NCBI RefSeq assembly: GCF_003012735.1
Contig: NZ_PXYI01000015.1
Span: forward strand, 1 to 64,000
Length of the DNA stretch: 64,000 nt
Direction: 5' to 3'
Origin: Allosphingosinicella deserti
GTDB taxonomy: Bacteria; Pseudomonadota; Alphaproteobacteria; Sphingomonadales; Sphingomonadaceae
The notes under the pieces are model-generated. The model saw only the letters and a program-made list of their open reading frames with translations, searched no databases and had not been told where the DNA came from. A program made the translations under genes and the position numbers. Shown here one piece after another: positions 24,476 through 33,170 of this stretch (position 1 is the stretch's first letter; the number at the start of each line of letters is the position of its first letter).

Positions 24476-24809
24476 GATCTGGGAACGGCGGCAATGTCCC
24501 AAACTCTGCCGCTTCCTCAGCGCGCAGCTGGACGATCGCGCTGCAGCTTCCACGCGCAACAGGTCTGCAAGTAGACATTCGAGGCGCCTCTGGACGGTTT
24601 GTCGGTCGGAGGAGAGGCCAGCGTGGGCGATCGACGGGGCTGTCCGGCGGCCCCGGAAGTTGAGAAACGCGCTTGAGAACGCGTGCCGTGAACGGCCATT
24701 CGACGCCGCCGAACATATCATAGCTACTGCGCCGCCGGGCGGTTGGGCAACAGCGCTTGCCAAGCTGGAGCAGCTGGTCAAGGATTCCTCTGATGAGAAC
24801 GGATGCTGA
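24476..24809 (+). other. Open frame without ATG that overlaps the HEPN start
   Basis: A plus-strand frame is open for about 110 codons and ends 'RPFDAAEHIIATAPPGGW' and 'LAKLEQLVKDSSDENGC' at the TGA 24807-24809. That is 17 bases past the ATG of the next gene (24793), a typical translational-coupling overlap. The C-terminal part looks like a real helical protein, the upstream part (Arg/Ser-rich) less so, and there is no ATG; only TTG at about 24660 is available. It is either a small gene with a non-standard start or the tail of a gene truncated upstream. Confidence 0.35.
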
Positions 24810-25713
24810 TCACCTGCCTGCGGTTCAACAGCGTGAGCTGGAGCGTATCCAGCGCGTGCTGATGGAGGAGTTCGCGGAAGCGATCTCCAAGGCAACCACG
24901 CCCAGCCGCAGGAACGGCAAGATCCTCAAGATCATCCTGTTCGGCTCCTATGCGCGAAACGATTGGGTCGACGAACCGGAGAACGGCTACCAGTCCGACT
25001 TCGATCTCCTGGTGGTGGTGAACCACGAGGATCTTACCGACATCGCCCATTATTGGTACGTCGCCGAGGATCGCATCCTGCGGGACGCCGAGGTCGCGCG
25101 GCCCGTCAACATCATCGTTCACTCCCTCGACGAGGTGAACCAGGCGCTGAAGCGTGGGGAGTATTTCTGGGTCGACATCGCGCGGGACGGAATCATCCTG
25201 TACGAGCTGCCTTGCCACCCGTTGGCAACGCCTATGCCGCTCACCCCGACGAACGCCTGCGAGATGGCGTCGGATTACTTTGCCGAGTGGCTACCGGCAA
25301 TAGACCGGGCGCTTTCGACAGCCAGCGAGCAGGCGCGGAAGGGAACAAACGAGCGAGGGTGGCGCAAAGATGCCGCTTTCTCCCTCCATCAGGCCACAGA
25401 ACGCGCGTACATCTGCTTCCTGCTCGTGCGGACGCTCTATTTTCCGCGCTCGCACAATATCAAGTTCCTGCGGTCGCTGGCGGAGGATAGCGAGCCGCGA
25501 TTGATTGAGGCCTGGCCTCGGGAGCGTCGGCTGGACCGGCGGCGCTTCCAGCTGCTCAAGCGTGCTTATGTCGAGGCGCGCTATTCGGCGGCCTACGAGA
25601 TCTCGGTCGAGGAGTTGACGGCGATCCTGGACAGCGTCCGCAGCCTGCGCGATGTGGTTGAGCACGTGTCACGCGAGCGGCTGGAGGCGATGCGGAGTTC
25701 GGCCGGGCTGTAG
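24793..25713 (+). CDS. Nucleotidyltransferase-HEPN fusion protein
   Basis: 306 residues. The N-terminal half is a minimal nucleotidyltransferase: 'IILFGSYARNDWVDEP' followed by 'YQSDFDLLVVVNHED', the GSxxxx..DxD active site with Ser and two Asp. The C-terminal half (about 165-295) is a HEPN domain: 'FSLHQATERAYICFLLVRTLYFPRSHNIKFLRSL' (in parts), then 'LLKRAYVEARYSAAYEIS'. MNT-HEPN pairs are usually toxin-antitoxin modules in which the MNT AMPylates the HEPN RNase. Here both are on one chain, directly ahead of traG. A copy lacking the MNT half lies at 2744. It may stabilise the element or defend the host; this is inferred. Confidence 0.8.
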   Translation: MRTDADHLPAVQQRELERIQRVLMEEFAEAISKATTPSRRNGKILKIILFGSYARNDWVDEPENGYQSDFDLLVVVNHEDLTDIAHYWYVAEDRILRDAEVARPVNIIVHSLDEVNQALKRGEYFWVDIARDGIILYELPCHPLATPMPLTPTNACEMASDYFAEWLPAIDRALSTASEQARKGTNERGWRKDAAFSLHQATERAYICFLLVRTLYFPRSHNIKFLRSLAEDSEPRLIEAWPRERRLDRRRFQLLKRAYVEARYSAAYEISVEELTAILDSVRSLRDVVEHVSRERLEAMRSSAGL

Positions 25714-25845
25714 TCTTTGCGTGCGCGGCCCGATCTTGCCCGTTCTGCCCCGCCATGCCCCCATCTGCTCCATTCCGTTTCGGGCCGCGTAGGCGGAGTC
25801 TGAGCCCGTCCGGACCGACACCCGTCGGCCGGCGGGAGCCGCCAC

Positions 25846-27870
25846 GTGACGCCAACCAGATTCCTCCTTGGGCAGATCCTGATCGTGTTCGCGATCGTGG
25901 TGCTCGGCGTGTGGGCAGCGACGCAATGGGCCGCCGCCATGCTCCGCTATCAGCCGGAGCTCGGCAGGCCCTGGCTGTGGGCGGGCGGCGTACCGGTCTA
26001 TCGTCCCTGGGACCTGTTCGCCTGGTGGTACCATTACGACGCCTACGCGCCTGAAATCTTCGACAAGGCCGGAATGCTTGCCGGCGGCAGCGGCTTTCTC
26101 GGCTGCGCCGCGGCGATCTTCGGATCCTTGTGGCGGGCGCGGCAGTCTGCGAACCTCACCACCTACGGTTCCGCCCGCTGGGCGAGCCCGCGCGAGATCG
26201 CACGTGCCGGGCTGCATGGCGACGCGGGCGTCATGCTCGGCCTGCTTCGGGGCCGCTACCTGCGTCATGACGGGCCCGAGCATGTCATGGCGTTCGCGCC
26301 GACCCGCTCGGGCAAGGGCGTCGGTCTGGTGGTGCCGACCTTGCTGTCCTGGACCGGCTCCGCCGTCGTGCACGACATCAAGGGCGAGAACTGGTCGCTG
26401 ACCGCCGGCTGGCGCTCGCGTTTCTCGCACTGCCTGCTGTTCAATCCGACGGACATCGCCTCTGCCCGGTACAATCCGCTGCTCGAGGTGCGGCGCGGGG
26501 CGGACGAAGTCCGCGACGTGCAGAATATCGCGGACATCCTCGTCGACCCGGAAGGAGCCCTGGAGCGGCGGAACCATTGGGAGAAGACCAGCCATTCGCT
26601 GCTGGTCGGCACGATCCTCCACATCCTCTATGCGGAAGAGGAGAAGACCCTCGCCCGCGTCGCGACCTTCCTGTCCGATCCGCAGCGCAGCTTCGTGTCG
26701 ACGCTCGGCCGGATGATGACCACCAATCATCTGGGGGACGAGGAGCATCCCATCGTCCATCCGGTGGTCGCCTCGGCCGCGCGCGAGCTCCTCAACAAGA
26801 GCGAGAACGAGCGCTCGGGCGTGCTGTCGACGGCGATGTCCTTCCTCGGCCTCTATCGCGACCCTACCGTTGCCGAGGTGACGTCGCGCTGCGACTGGCG
26901 GATCGCCGACCTCATCGAGGCGGAGCGGCCGCTCTCGCTCTATTTGGTGATCCCGCCGTCCGACATCAGCCGAACCAAGCCGCTGGTGCGCCTCGTGCTC
27001 AACCAGATCGGGCGCCGCCTCACTGAGCGGCTGGAGGCGCCGGAGACGCCGGCACGACGCCACCAGCTGCTGATGATGCTCGACGAGTTCCCGGCGCTTG
27101 GGCGCCTCGATTTCTTCGAGACCAGCCTCGCCTTCATGGCGGGCTACGGGATCCGTGCCTTCCTGATCGCCCAGAGCCTCAACCAGATCGACAAGGCTTA
27201 TGGCGAGCACAATGCGATCCTCGACAATTGTCACGTCCGGGTGGCGTTCGCCACCAATGACGAGCGCACGGCGAGGCGCATCTCGGATGCGCTCGGCACC
27301 GCGACCGAGCAGCGGGCGATGCGCAATTATGCCGGCCACCGGCTCGCCCCCTGGCTCGCCCATGTCATGGTCAGCCGGCAGGAGACCGCACGCCAGCTGC
27401 TGACGCCGGGCGAGGTGATGCAATTGTCCCCTGACGAGGAGCTCGTGCTGGTCTCCGGCCTGGCGCCGGTCCGGGCACGCAAGCTGCGCTATTTCAAGGA
27501 CCGCAACTTCATCGCGCGGATGGCGCCGGCGCCGCAGCTGGCCTCTGGCCCCTATTCCGATTGCCCGACCCTGCGTGCCGACGACTGGTCCGGGAAGGTC
27601 TGCGGCCGGGACGATCGGCTTAGCACGGCGGAGATTGCGGAGCCGAGCCAGGACGAGGGCGGCTTGCAGCAGCAGCGCCACCCCGGACTACCCGATCAGG
27701 GGGGCAAGCCGGACGAGGTCGACGCCGCGCGCGAACCGCAGCTGGTGGCCGACGACGACGATGTGGCGGCGGACAAGAAGGTGATGGACCAGGCGAGGGG
27801 GCTGAGCGCCGTCGCCCGCGGCTATGCGATCAATGAGGGCGCGAAACGCGACCTCGTGCCGGGGATGTGA
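25846..27870 (+). CDS. traG: Type IV secretion coupling protein (VirD4/TraG)
   Basis: 674 residues from the GTG at 25846. Two N-terminal membrane segments (about 7-30 and 78-95) anchor it. Walker A is 'FAPTRSGKGVGLVVPTLL' (about 150-167) and Walker B 'LLMMLDEFPALG' (about 408-419), followed by 'FLIAQSLNQIDKAYG', a typical TraG box. It links the relaxosome to the mating channel and powers DNA export. The C-terminal about 100 residues are charged and Gln/Asp-rich, likely for substrate contact. It heads the trb operon; the next gene starts 8 bases after its stop. No relaxase gene is visible. Confidence 0.95.
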   Translation: MTPTRFLLGQILIVFAIVVLGVWAATQWAAAMLRYQPELGRPWLWAGGVPVYRPWDLFAWWYHYDAYAPEIFDKAGMLAGGSGFLGCAAAIFGSLWRARQSANLTTYGSARWASPREIARAGLHGDAGVMLGLLRGRYLRHDGPEHVMAFAPTRSGKGVGLVVPTLLSWTGSAVVHDIKGENWSLTAGWRSRFSHCLLFNPTDIASARYNPLLEVRRGADEVRDVQNIADILVDPEGALERRNHWEKTSHSLLVGTILHILYAEEEKTLARVATFLSDPQRSFVSTLGRMMTTNHLGDEEHPIVHPVVASAARELLNKSENERSGVLSTAMSFLGLYRDPTVAEVTSRCDWRIADLIEAERPLSLYLVIPPSDISRTKPLVRLVLNQIGRRLTERLEAPETPARRHQLLMMLDEFPALGRLDFFETSLAFMAGYGIRAFLIAQSLNQIDKAYGEHNAILDNCHVRVAFATNDERTARRISDALGTATEQRAMRNYAGHRLAPWLAHVMVSRQETARQLLTPGEVMQLSPDEELVLVSGLAPVRARKLRYFKDRNFIARMAPAPQLASGPYSDCPTLRADDWSGKVCGRDDRLSTAEIAEPSQDEGGLQQQRHPGLPDQGGKPDEVDAAREPQLVADDDDVAADKKVMDQARGLSAVARGYAINEGAKRDLVPGM

Positions 27871-27877
27871 GGCCGAG

Positions 27878-28282
27878 ATGAAGGTCCGTCAGAACCTCTA
27901 TATCGATCGGGAGCTCAGCCAGGCCCTGGAGGCGCTCGCCGCAGGCTCGCGGGGCAACAAGAGCCATATCGTCAACGACGCCCTCAAGGCCTGGCTCGCC
28001 CGACGCGGCGCCAGAGAGGTGGACGAGCTTTTGAAGCCGCGCCTCGACCGGATGTCGCGCGAAATTGCCGGCGCGCGGCGCGACATCGACGTGCTGCTCG
28101 AAAGCCTGTCGCTGTTCGTGCGCTACCAGTTGATGGTGACTGCGCCGCTGCCGGAGGCGGATGCCGCCGCCCGCGCGGTCGGCCGCGACCGGTTCGAGGC
28201 GTTCGTTGCCCAGGTCGGCCGCCAGATCGCCGCCGGCAGGCGCACGCTCGGTCCGGCAGACGGGGAGGGCGGCGGGTCATGA
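27878..28282 (+). CDS. CopG-family ribbon-helix-helix protein of the trb operon
   Basis: 134 residues from the ATG at 27878 (MKVRQNLYIDRELSQALEAL), a ribbon-helix-helix opening: one strand, then 'LAAGSRGNKSHIVNDALKAWLAR'. The rest ('LKPRLDRMSREIAGARRDIDVLLESLSLFVRYQL') is helical and likely mediates oligomerisation. A CopG-type gene in this position, between traG and trbB, is usual in alphaproteobacterial trb clusters, and it may regulate the operon. It overlaps trbB by four bases (28279-28282). Confidence 0.85.
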   Translation: MKVRQNLYIDRELSQALEALAAGSRGNKSHIVNDALKAWLARRGAREVDELLKPRLDRMSREIAGARRDIDVLLESLSLFVRYQLMVTAPLPEADAAARAVGRDRFEAFVAQVGRQIAAGRRTLGPADGEGGGS

Positions 28283-29280
28283 GCGATTTCTCTCCGGGAA
28301 CGGCCTCGACCGAGCGGCGCCGCGCGATGCTGCGCACCGCCATGGGTCCCGCGATCGCGGCTGCGCTCGGCGACCCGCGGGTGGTCGAAGTGATGGTCAA
28401 TCCGGACGGTGCCCTCCGCATCGACGTACTCGGCGAAGGACGGCTCGACACGGGGCTCCGTCTCGAGCCGGCCGAGGTCGAGCGGATCATCCGGCTGGTG
28501 GCGTCCCATGCGCGGGCCGAAGTCCATGGCGAGCGGCCGATCGTGTCGTCGGAGCTGCCGCCGCACGGCGACGGCGCTGGCGAACGGTTCGAGGGCATCT
28601 TGCCGCCGGTGTCGGTCGGGCCGTGCTTCTCGATCCGCAAACCCGCGGCCCGCATCTACACTCTGCTGGATTATGTCGGCGACGGCATCATGTCGGCCGC
28701 TGCCGCCCGTCTGCTGTCGTTGGCCGTCGTCGACCGCATGAACATCCTCGTCGCGGGCGGCACCAGCTCGGGCAAGACGACGCTCGCCGATGCCCTCCTC
28801 GCCGAAATGGCGCATCTCGACGAGCGGGTGATCCTGATCGAGGACACGCGCGAGCTGCGATCGCCCGCCGCCGACACGGTCGCGCTGCGGGTGCGGGCGG
28901 GCAGCGTGACGATGGCGGACCTGGTGCGATCGACGCTGCGCCTCCGGCCCGACCGGATCATCGTCGGTGAGGTGCGCGGCGGCGAGGCCCTCGACATGCT
29001 CAAGGCCTGGAACACCGGCCATCCCGGCGGGATCGCGACCGTTCACGCCAACAGCGCGGCCGCCGCCCTCTACCGGATCGAGCAGCTCATCCAGGAGGCC
29101 GTGGTCGCCGTGCCGCGCCGGCTGATCGCCGAAGCGATCGACATGATCGTGTTCATCGCCGGTCGCGGCACCGCCCGCCGCGTCGAGACGATCGCCCGTG
29201 TCGCCGGCCTCGATGCGGAGGGCGGCTACGCCCTCGTCGATCTCACCCCATCGCTCACCCTTGAACCCGAAGGAGACTGA
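28279..29280 (+). CDS. trbB: Conjugal transfer ATPase TrbB (VirB11-like)
   Basis: 333 residues. It has Walker A 'VAGGTSSGKTTLADALL' (about 158-174), the 'LIEDTRELR' Asp box, 'RPDRIIVGEVRGGEALDML' (Walker B) and 'NTGHPGGIATVHANSA' (His box), all as in VirB11-type hexameric traffic ATPases. It works at the inner membrane with TrbE and TraG during pilus assembly and DNA transfer. It overlaps the CopG gene by four bases, and trbC starts two bases after its stop. Confidence 0.96.
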   Translation: MSDFSPGTASTERRRAMLRTAMGPAIAAALGDPRVVEVMVNPDGALRIDVLGEGRLDTGLRLEPAEVERIIRLVASHARAEVHGERPIVSSELPPHGDGAGERFEGILPPVSVGPCFSIRKPAARIYTLLDYVGDGIMSAAAARLLSLAVVDRMNILVAGGTSSGKTTLADALLAEMAHLDERVILIEDTRELRSPAADTVALRVRAGSVTMADLVRSTLRLRPDRIIVGEVRGGEALDMLKAWNTGHPGGIATVHANSAAAALYRIEQLIQEAVVAVPRRLIAEAIDMIVFIAGRGTARRVETIARVAGLDAEGGYALVDLTPSLTLEPEGD

Positions 29281-29282
29281 TC

Positions 29283-29618
29283 ATGTCGAAGCATCGCAAT
29301 ATCCGCCCATGCCGCTTTGCCGCGTCCGTGGTGGCGATCGGCGTGTCGCTCGCGCTGGCCAGCGCGGCACAGGCGAGCGGCTCCGACATGCCGTGGGAGG
29401 AGCCGCTCCAGCAGGTGCTGGAGTCGGTGCAGGGACCGGTCGCGAAGATCGTCGCGGTGATCATCATCATCACCACCGGCCTGACATTGGCGTTCGGGGA
29501 GACCGCCGGCGGCTTTCGGCGGCTGATCCAGATCGTCTTCGGCCTGTCGATCGCGTTCGCGGCCTCCTCCTTCTTCCTGTCCTTCTTCAGCTTCGCCGGC
29601 GGAGCCCTCGTCGCATGA
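29283..29618 (+). CDS. trbC: Conjugal transfer pilin TrbC (VirB2-like)
   Basis: 111 residues with a cleavable signal (about 1-35, ending 'AAQASGS') and two hydrophobic helices ('IVAVIIIITTGLTLAF' and 'IVFGLSIAFAASSFFLSFFSFAGGAL', in parts), the classic prepilin layout. It is processed and, in RP4-like systems, cyclised to form the conjugative pilus. It follows trbB after two bases and overlaps trbD by four. Confidence 0.93.
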   Translation: MSKHRNIRPCRFAASVVAIGVSLALASAAQASGSDMPWEEPLQQVLESVQGPVAKIVAVIIIITTGLTLAFGETAGGFRRLIQIVFGLSIAFAASSFFLSFFSFAGGALVA

Positions 29619-29875
29619 GCCATATCGAAGGCTTCGAGGCGCCGATCCACGCCAGTCTCGGTCAGGCCATCCTGCTCGGCGGTGCGCCGCGCGGCATAGC
29701 CATCCTGAACGGCACGGTCGCCGCGGCGGTGGGGCTGGGGCTGCAGCAATGGCTGGTCGGCATCGCCCTGTGGGCGGGCGGCCACAGCATCGCCGTGTTC
29801 GCCGCCCGCCGCGATCCGGATTTCGCGCCCGTCCTGCTGCGCCACCTGCGCCAGAAAGGCTATCTCGCATGCTGA
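29615..29875 (+). CDS. trbD: Conjugal transfer protein TrbD (VirB3-like)
   Basis: 86 residues starting in the ATGA overlap with trbC. It has one or two membrane segments ('GTVAAAVGLGLQQWLVGIALW'-type, about 32-52) and ends 'DPDFAPVLLRHLRQKGYLAC', as VirB3/TrbD proteins do. It is an inner-membrane component that pairs with the TrbE ATPase. A much longer frame that begins at 29198 is not used. It overlaps trbE by seven bases. Confidence 0.92.
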   Translation: MSHIEGFEAPIHASLGQAILLGGAPRGIAILNGTVAAAVGLGLQQWLVGIALWAGGHSIAVFAARRDPDFAPVLLRHLRQKGYLAC

Positions 29876-32307
29876 ACCTCGCCGAATACCGGCGGCGTGC
29901 CGACCGCCTCGCGGACCATCTGCCCTGGGCGGCTTTGGTCGCGCCGGGCGTGGTGCTCAACAAGGACGGCAGCTTCCAGCGCAGCTTCGCCCTTCGCGGC
30001 CCGGATCTCGAAAGCGCCACCGAGGCGGAACTGGTCTCGGCCTGCGCCCGCGCCAACAATGTGCTGAAGCGGCTCGGGTCGGGATGGGCTTTGTTCTTCG
30101 AGGCCGAGCGGCGCGAAGCGCTCGGCTATCCGATGAGCAGCTTCCCGGACGCCGCCTCCTGGCTGGTCGACCAGGAGCGGCGCGCCGGGTTCGAGGCTGC
30201 GGGCCGCCACTTCGAGAGCATCTATCATGGTACTTTGCTGTGGTTGCCGCCGGCGGACAGCAAAGACGCGGCCGGACGCACGCTGGTCGATCGGCCGGGC
30301 GAGGGGCAGGGCCGCGATTGGCGGGCGAGCCTCGCCGAGTTCGTCGCCGAGACCGACCGGGTGCTCGACCTTCTCGCCGGCTTCATGCCGGAGCTGCGGC
30401 CGCTCGGGGACGCCGAGACGCTGACCTACCTGCACGGTACGATCTCGGACCGCCGGCACGTCGTCGGGGTGCCCGAGACCCCCGTCTATCTCGATGCCGT
30501 GCTCGCGGACACGCCGCTCATCGGCGGTCTCGAGCCGAAGCTCGGAAGCCTCCACCTGCGCACCCTGACCCTGCTCGGCTTTCCGAACCTCAGCCGCCCG
30601 GGCGTGCTCGATGCCCTTAACCACCAAGATTTCGGCTATCGCTGGGTCACTCGCTTCATCGCGCTCGACAATACCGAGGCCACCAGGGCGCTGACCCGGA
30701 TCCGGCGGCAATGGTTCAACAAGCGCAAGTCGGTCACTGCCCTGCTGCGCGAGGTGATGTACAATCAGCCGGCACAGCTTCTCGACACCGACGCTGACAA
30801 CAAGGTCGTCGATGCCGATCTTGCCCTGCAGGTGCTCGGCGCCGACCACGTGGCCTTCGGCTATCTGACCACCACCATCACGCTTGCCGACAGTGAACGC
30901 GCGGGCGTCGAGGACAAGGTTCGTGCGGTTGAGCGGGTCGTCAACGGCCTCGGCTTCACCTGCGTGCGCGAGAGCGTCAACGCCGTCGAGGCATGGCTGT
31001 CGTCGCTGCCGGGCCAGGTCTACGCCAACGTGCGCCAGCCGCTGGTCCACACACTCAACCTTGCCCACCTGATGCCGCTGTCGGCGGTGTGGGCCGGACC
31101 CGACTCGAACCGGCATCTGGGCGGGCCGCCCTTGTTCTACGCCCATAGCAGCGGATCGACGCCGTTCCGGCTGTCGACCCATGTCGGCGATGTCGGCCAC
31201 ATGCTCGTCGTCGGCCCGACCGGCGCCGGCAAGTCGGTGCTGCTGGCGCTGATCGCGCTCCAGTTCCGGCGCTACGCCGGATCGCAGGTCTACATCTTCG
31301 ACAAGGGCTATTCGGCGCGTGCGGCGGTGCTGGCGATGGGCGGCGCCCATCATGCGCTCGGGCAGGAGCGGGACGGCGCCGAAGAGCTCGCCTTCCAGCC
31401 ACTCCGCGCGATCGACGAGCCGGGGGAGCGGAGCTGGGCGGCGGAATGGATCGCAGCATTGCTCGCCCACGAGACTGTCACGGTCACGCCCGAGGTCAAG
31501 GACGCACTCTGGTCGGCGCTCGGCAGCCTTGCGTCTGCGCCGCGGGAGGAGCGGACGCTGACCGGGCTGGTCATGCTGCTCCAGTCCAACATGCTCCGGA
31601 CCGCACTTGCCGCCTACACGCTTGACGGTCCGTTCGGCCGGCTGCTCGATGCCTCGGAGCAGACACTCGCGCTCGGCGACGTGGAATGCTTCGAGACCGA
31701 GGCGCTGATGGGCCGGACAGGGGTGGTCGCCCCGGTGCTGACTTATCTGTTCCACCGCCTCGAGGAGCGGTTCGACGGGCGCCCGACCCTACTGGTGCTC
31801 GACGAAGCCTGGATCTTCCTCGACCATCCCCTGTTCGCCGCCCGTATCCGCGAGTGGCTGAAGACGCTGCGCAAGAAGAATGTCGCGGTGCTGTTCGCCA
31901 CCCAGAGTCTTGCCGACATCGCCCAGAGCGCGATCGCACCGGCCATTCTCGAAAGCTGTCCGCAGCGCATCTTCCTGCCCAATGACAGGGCGATCGAGCC
32001 GCAGTCGCGCGAGGCCTATGCCCGGTTCGGGCTCAACGACCTGCAGATCGAACTGGTCAGCCGCGCCACGCCCAAGCGCCATTATTATCTGCAGTCCGCC
32101 CGCGGCAACCGCCTGTTCGAGCTCGGCCTCGGGCCGATCGCGCTGGCGCTCTGCGGCGCATCCGATCCGGCGAGCCAGGCGCGCATCGACGCGCTGCTCG
32201 CCGAGCATGGGCCGGAGGGATTTGCAGCCCGCTTCCTCGAGAGCGCCGGCCTCGACTGGGCCGCCGACCTTCTCGCCGATTTTCCAACCGCCCAAGCCAA
32301 GGAGTAG
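29869..32307 (+). CDS. trbE: Conjugal transfer ATPase TrbE (VirB4-like)
   Basis: 812 residues from the ATG at 29869 inside the end of trbD. The N-terminus 'MLNLAEYRRRADRLADHLPW' is standard for TrbE. Walker A 'VVGPTGAGKSVLLAL' is at about 447-461, Walker B 'LLVLDEAWIFLDHP' at about 640-653, then 'LFATQSLADIAQSAIA'. It powers assembly of the T4SS inner-membrane complex and pilus. Length and motifs are normal. Confidence 0.96.
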   Translation: MLNLAEYRRRADRLADHLPWAALVAPGVVLNKDGSFQRSFALRGPDLESATEAELVSACARANNVLKRLGSGWALFFEAERREALGYPMSSFPDAASWLVDQERRAGFEAAGRHFESIYHGTLLWLPPADSKDAAGRTLVDRPGEGQGRDWRASLAEFVAETDRVLDLLAGFMPELRPLGDAETLTYLHGTISDRRHVVGVPETPVYLDAVLADTPLIGGLEPKLGSLHLRTLTLLGFPNLSRPGVLDALNHQDFGYRWVTRFIALDNTEATRALTRIRRQWFNKRKSVTALLREVMYNQPAQLLDTDADNKVVDADLALQVLGADHVAFGYLTTTITLADSERAGVEDKVRAVERVVNGLGFTCVRESVNAVEAWLSSLPGQVYANVRQPLVHTLNLAHLMPLSAVWAGPDSNRHLGGPPLFYAHSSGSTPFRLSTHVGDVGHMLVVGPTGAGKSVLLALIALQFRRYAGSQVYIFDKGYSARAAVLAMGGAHHALGQERDGAEELAFQPLRAIDEPGERSWAAEWIAALLAHETVTVTPEVKDALWSALGSLASAPREERTLTGLVMLLQSNMLRTALAAYTLDGPFGRLLDASEQTLALGDVECFETEALMGRTGVVAPVLTYLFHRLEERFDGRPTLLVLDEAWIFLDHPLFAARIREWLKTLRKKNVAVLFATQSLADIAQSAIAPAILESCPQRIFLPNDRAIEPQSREAYARFGLNDLQIELVSRATPKRHYYLQSARGNRLFELGLGPIALALCGASDPASQARIDALLAEHGPEGFAARFLESAGLDWAADLLADFPTAQAKE

Positions 32308-32312
32308 ATGCA

Positions 32313-33059
32313 ATGCGCCTTTCCACCCGCAAATATCTCGTCGCGTCGGCGCTCGGTCTCGTCGCGCTCGGCTCGCTCGCCTGTGCGATCGCAGTGCCGG
32401 GAACGCCCGCCCGCGCACAGCTCAAGGTGTTCGATCCCACCAATTACAGCCAGAACCTGCTCACCGCAGCGCGGACGCTGCAGCAGATCAACAACCAGAT
32501 CCGCTCGCTGCAGAACGAAGCGCAGATGCTGACCAACCAGTCGAAGAACCTGTCCCGGATCGCCTTTCCGGAGCTCCGGGCCCTGACGGAAAATTTGAAG
32601 GCGATCGATCGGCTGATGGCGCAGGCGCAAGGCCTGGATTTTCGTGTCGACGGCCTCGACCAGCAATTCGGGCGGCTGTTTCCGGAGGAGCTCGACCAAG
32701 CGCTCGGGACCAACCAGCGCGTGGTCGAGGCGAGGGCTCGCCTGGAGGCCGCGAAAGCGGGGTTCCGCCAGGCCATGGGCGTGCAGTCGCAGATCGTCGC
32801 GACCCTGAATGCCGACGCCGACGTGCTGAACGGCATCGTCGGCAGGAGCCAGGGCGCCGAAGGCGCGCTGCAGGCGCAGCAGGCAACCAACCAGCTGCTC
32901 GCGCTGACCGCCAAGCAGCAATTCCAGATCCAGAATTTGATGGCAGCCCAATATCGCGCCGAGGCAACGGAAGCGGCGCGTCGCGTCCAGGCCGAGGCGG
33001 AAGGGCGCGCCGCCACCAGGAAGTTCCTCGGGTCGGGCTCCGCCTACACCCCCCATTAG
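32313..33059 (+). CDS. trbJ: Conjugal transfer protein TrbJ (VirB5-like)
   Basis: 248 residues with a signal peptide (about 1-36, ending 'ARAQL') and a long helical body ('NQIRSLQNEAQMLTNQSKNL', 'GVQSQIVATLNADADVLNGIV'), as expected for the pilus-tip VirB5/TrbJ group. GGAG lies eight bases before the ATG. It follows trbE after five bases. A trbK lipoprotein gene, often next, is not clearly present in the 111 bases before trbL. Confidence 0.93.
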   Translation: MRLSTRKYLVASALGLVALGSLACAIAVPGTPARAQLKVFDPTNYSQNLLTAARTLQQINNQIRSLQNEAQMLTNQSKNLSRIAFPELRALTENLKAIDRLMAQAQGLDFRVDGLDQQFGRLFPEELDQALGTNQRVVEARARLEAAKAGFRQAMGVQSQIVATLNADADVLNGIVGRSQGAEGALQAQQATNQLLALTAKQQFQIQNLMAAQYRAEATEAARRVQAEAEGRAATRKFLGSGSAYTPH

Positions 33060-33170
33060 GTGCGCGCCGGATCCGGTGCGGCGAGCAGGCCTCGTGCTCG
33101 CCGCAGCCGCCGCGGGGCGCGCCGGCATCCCACAACGCGCTTCGCCTCACCCTCCTGATGGACGAGACAC
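33060..33170 (+). other. Short gap where trbK would be expected
   Basis: 111 bases between trbJ and trbL. One frame from a GTG at about 33078 reads 'VRRAGLVLAAAAAGRAGIP', faintly like a lipoprotein signal but with no lipobox Cys, and stops overlapping the trbL start. In related clusters TrbK, an entry-exclusion lipoprotein, sits here. Either it is lost or reduced to this remnant. Confidence 0.3.

Noticed and set aside
25669-27681. A 670-codon minus-strand frame antisense to traG
   Set aside because: Same reason: antisense to a clear VirD4 gene, with no family signature.
29860-31755. A 631-codon minus-strand frame antisense to trbE
   Set aside because: High-GC genomes produce long antisense frames; composition and lack of domains show that it is not coding.
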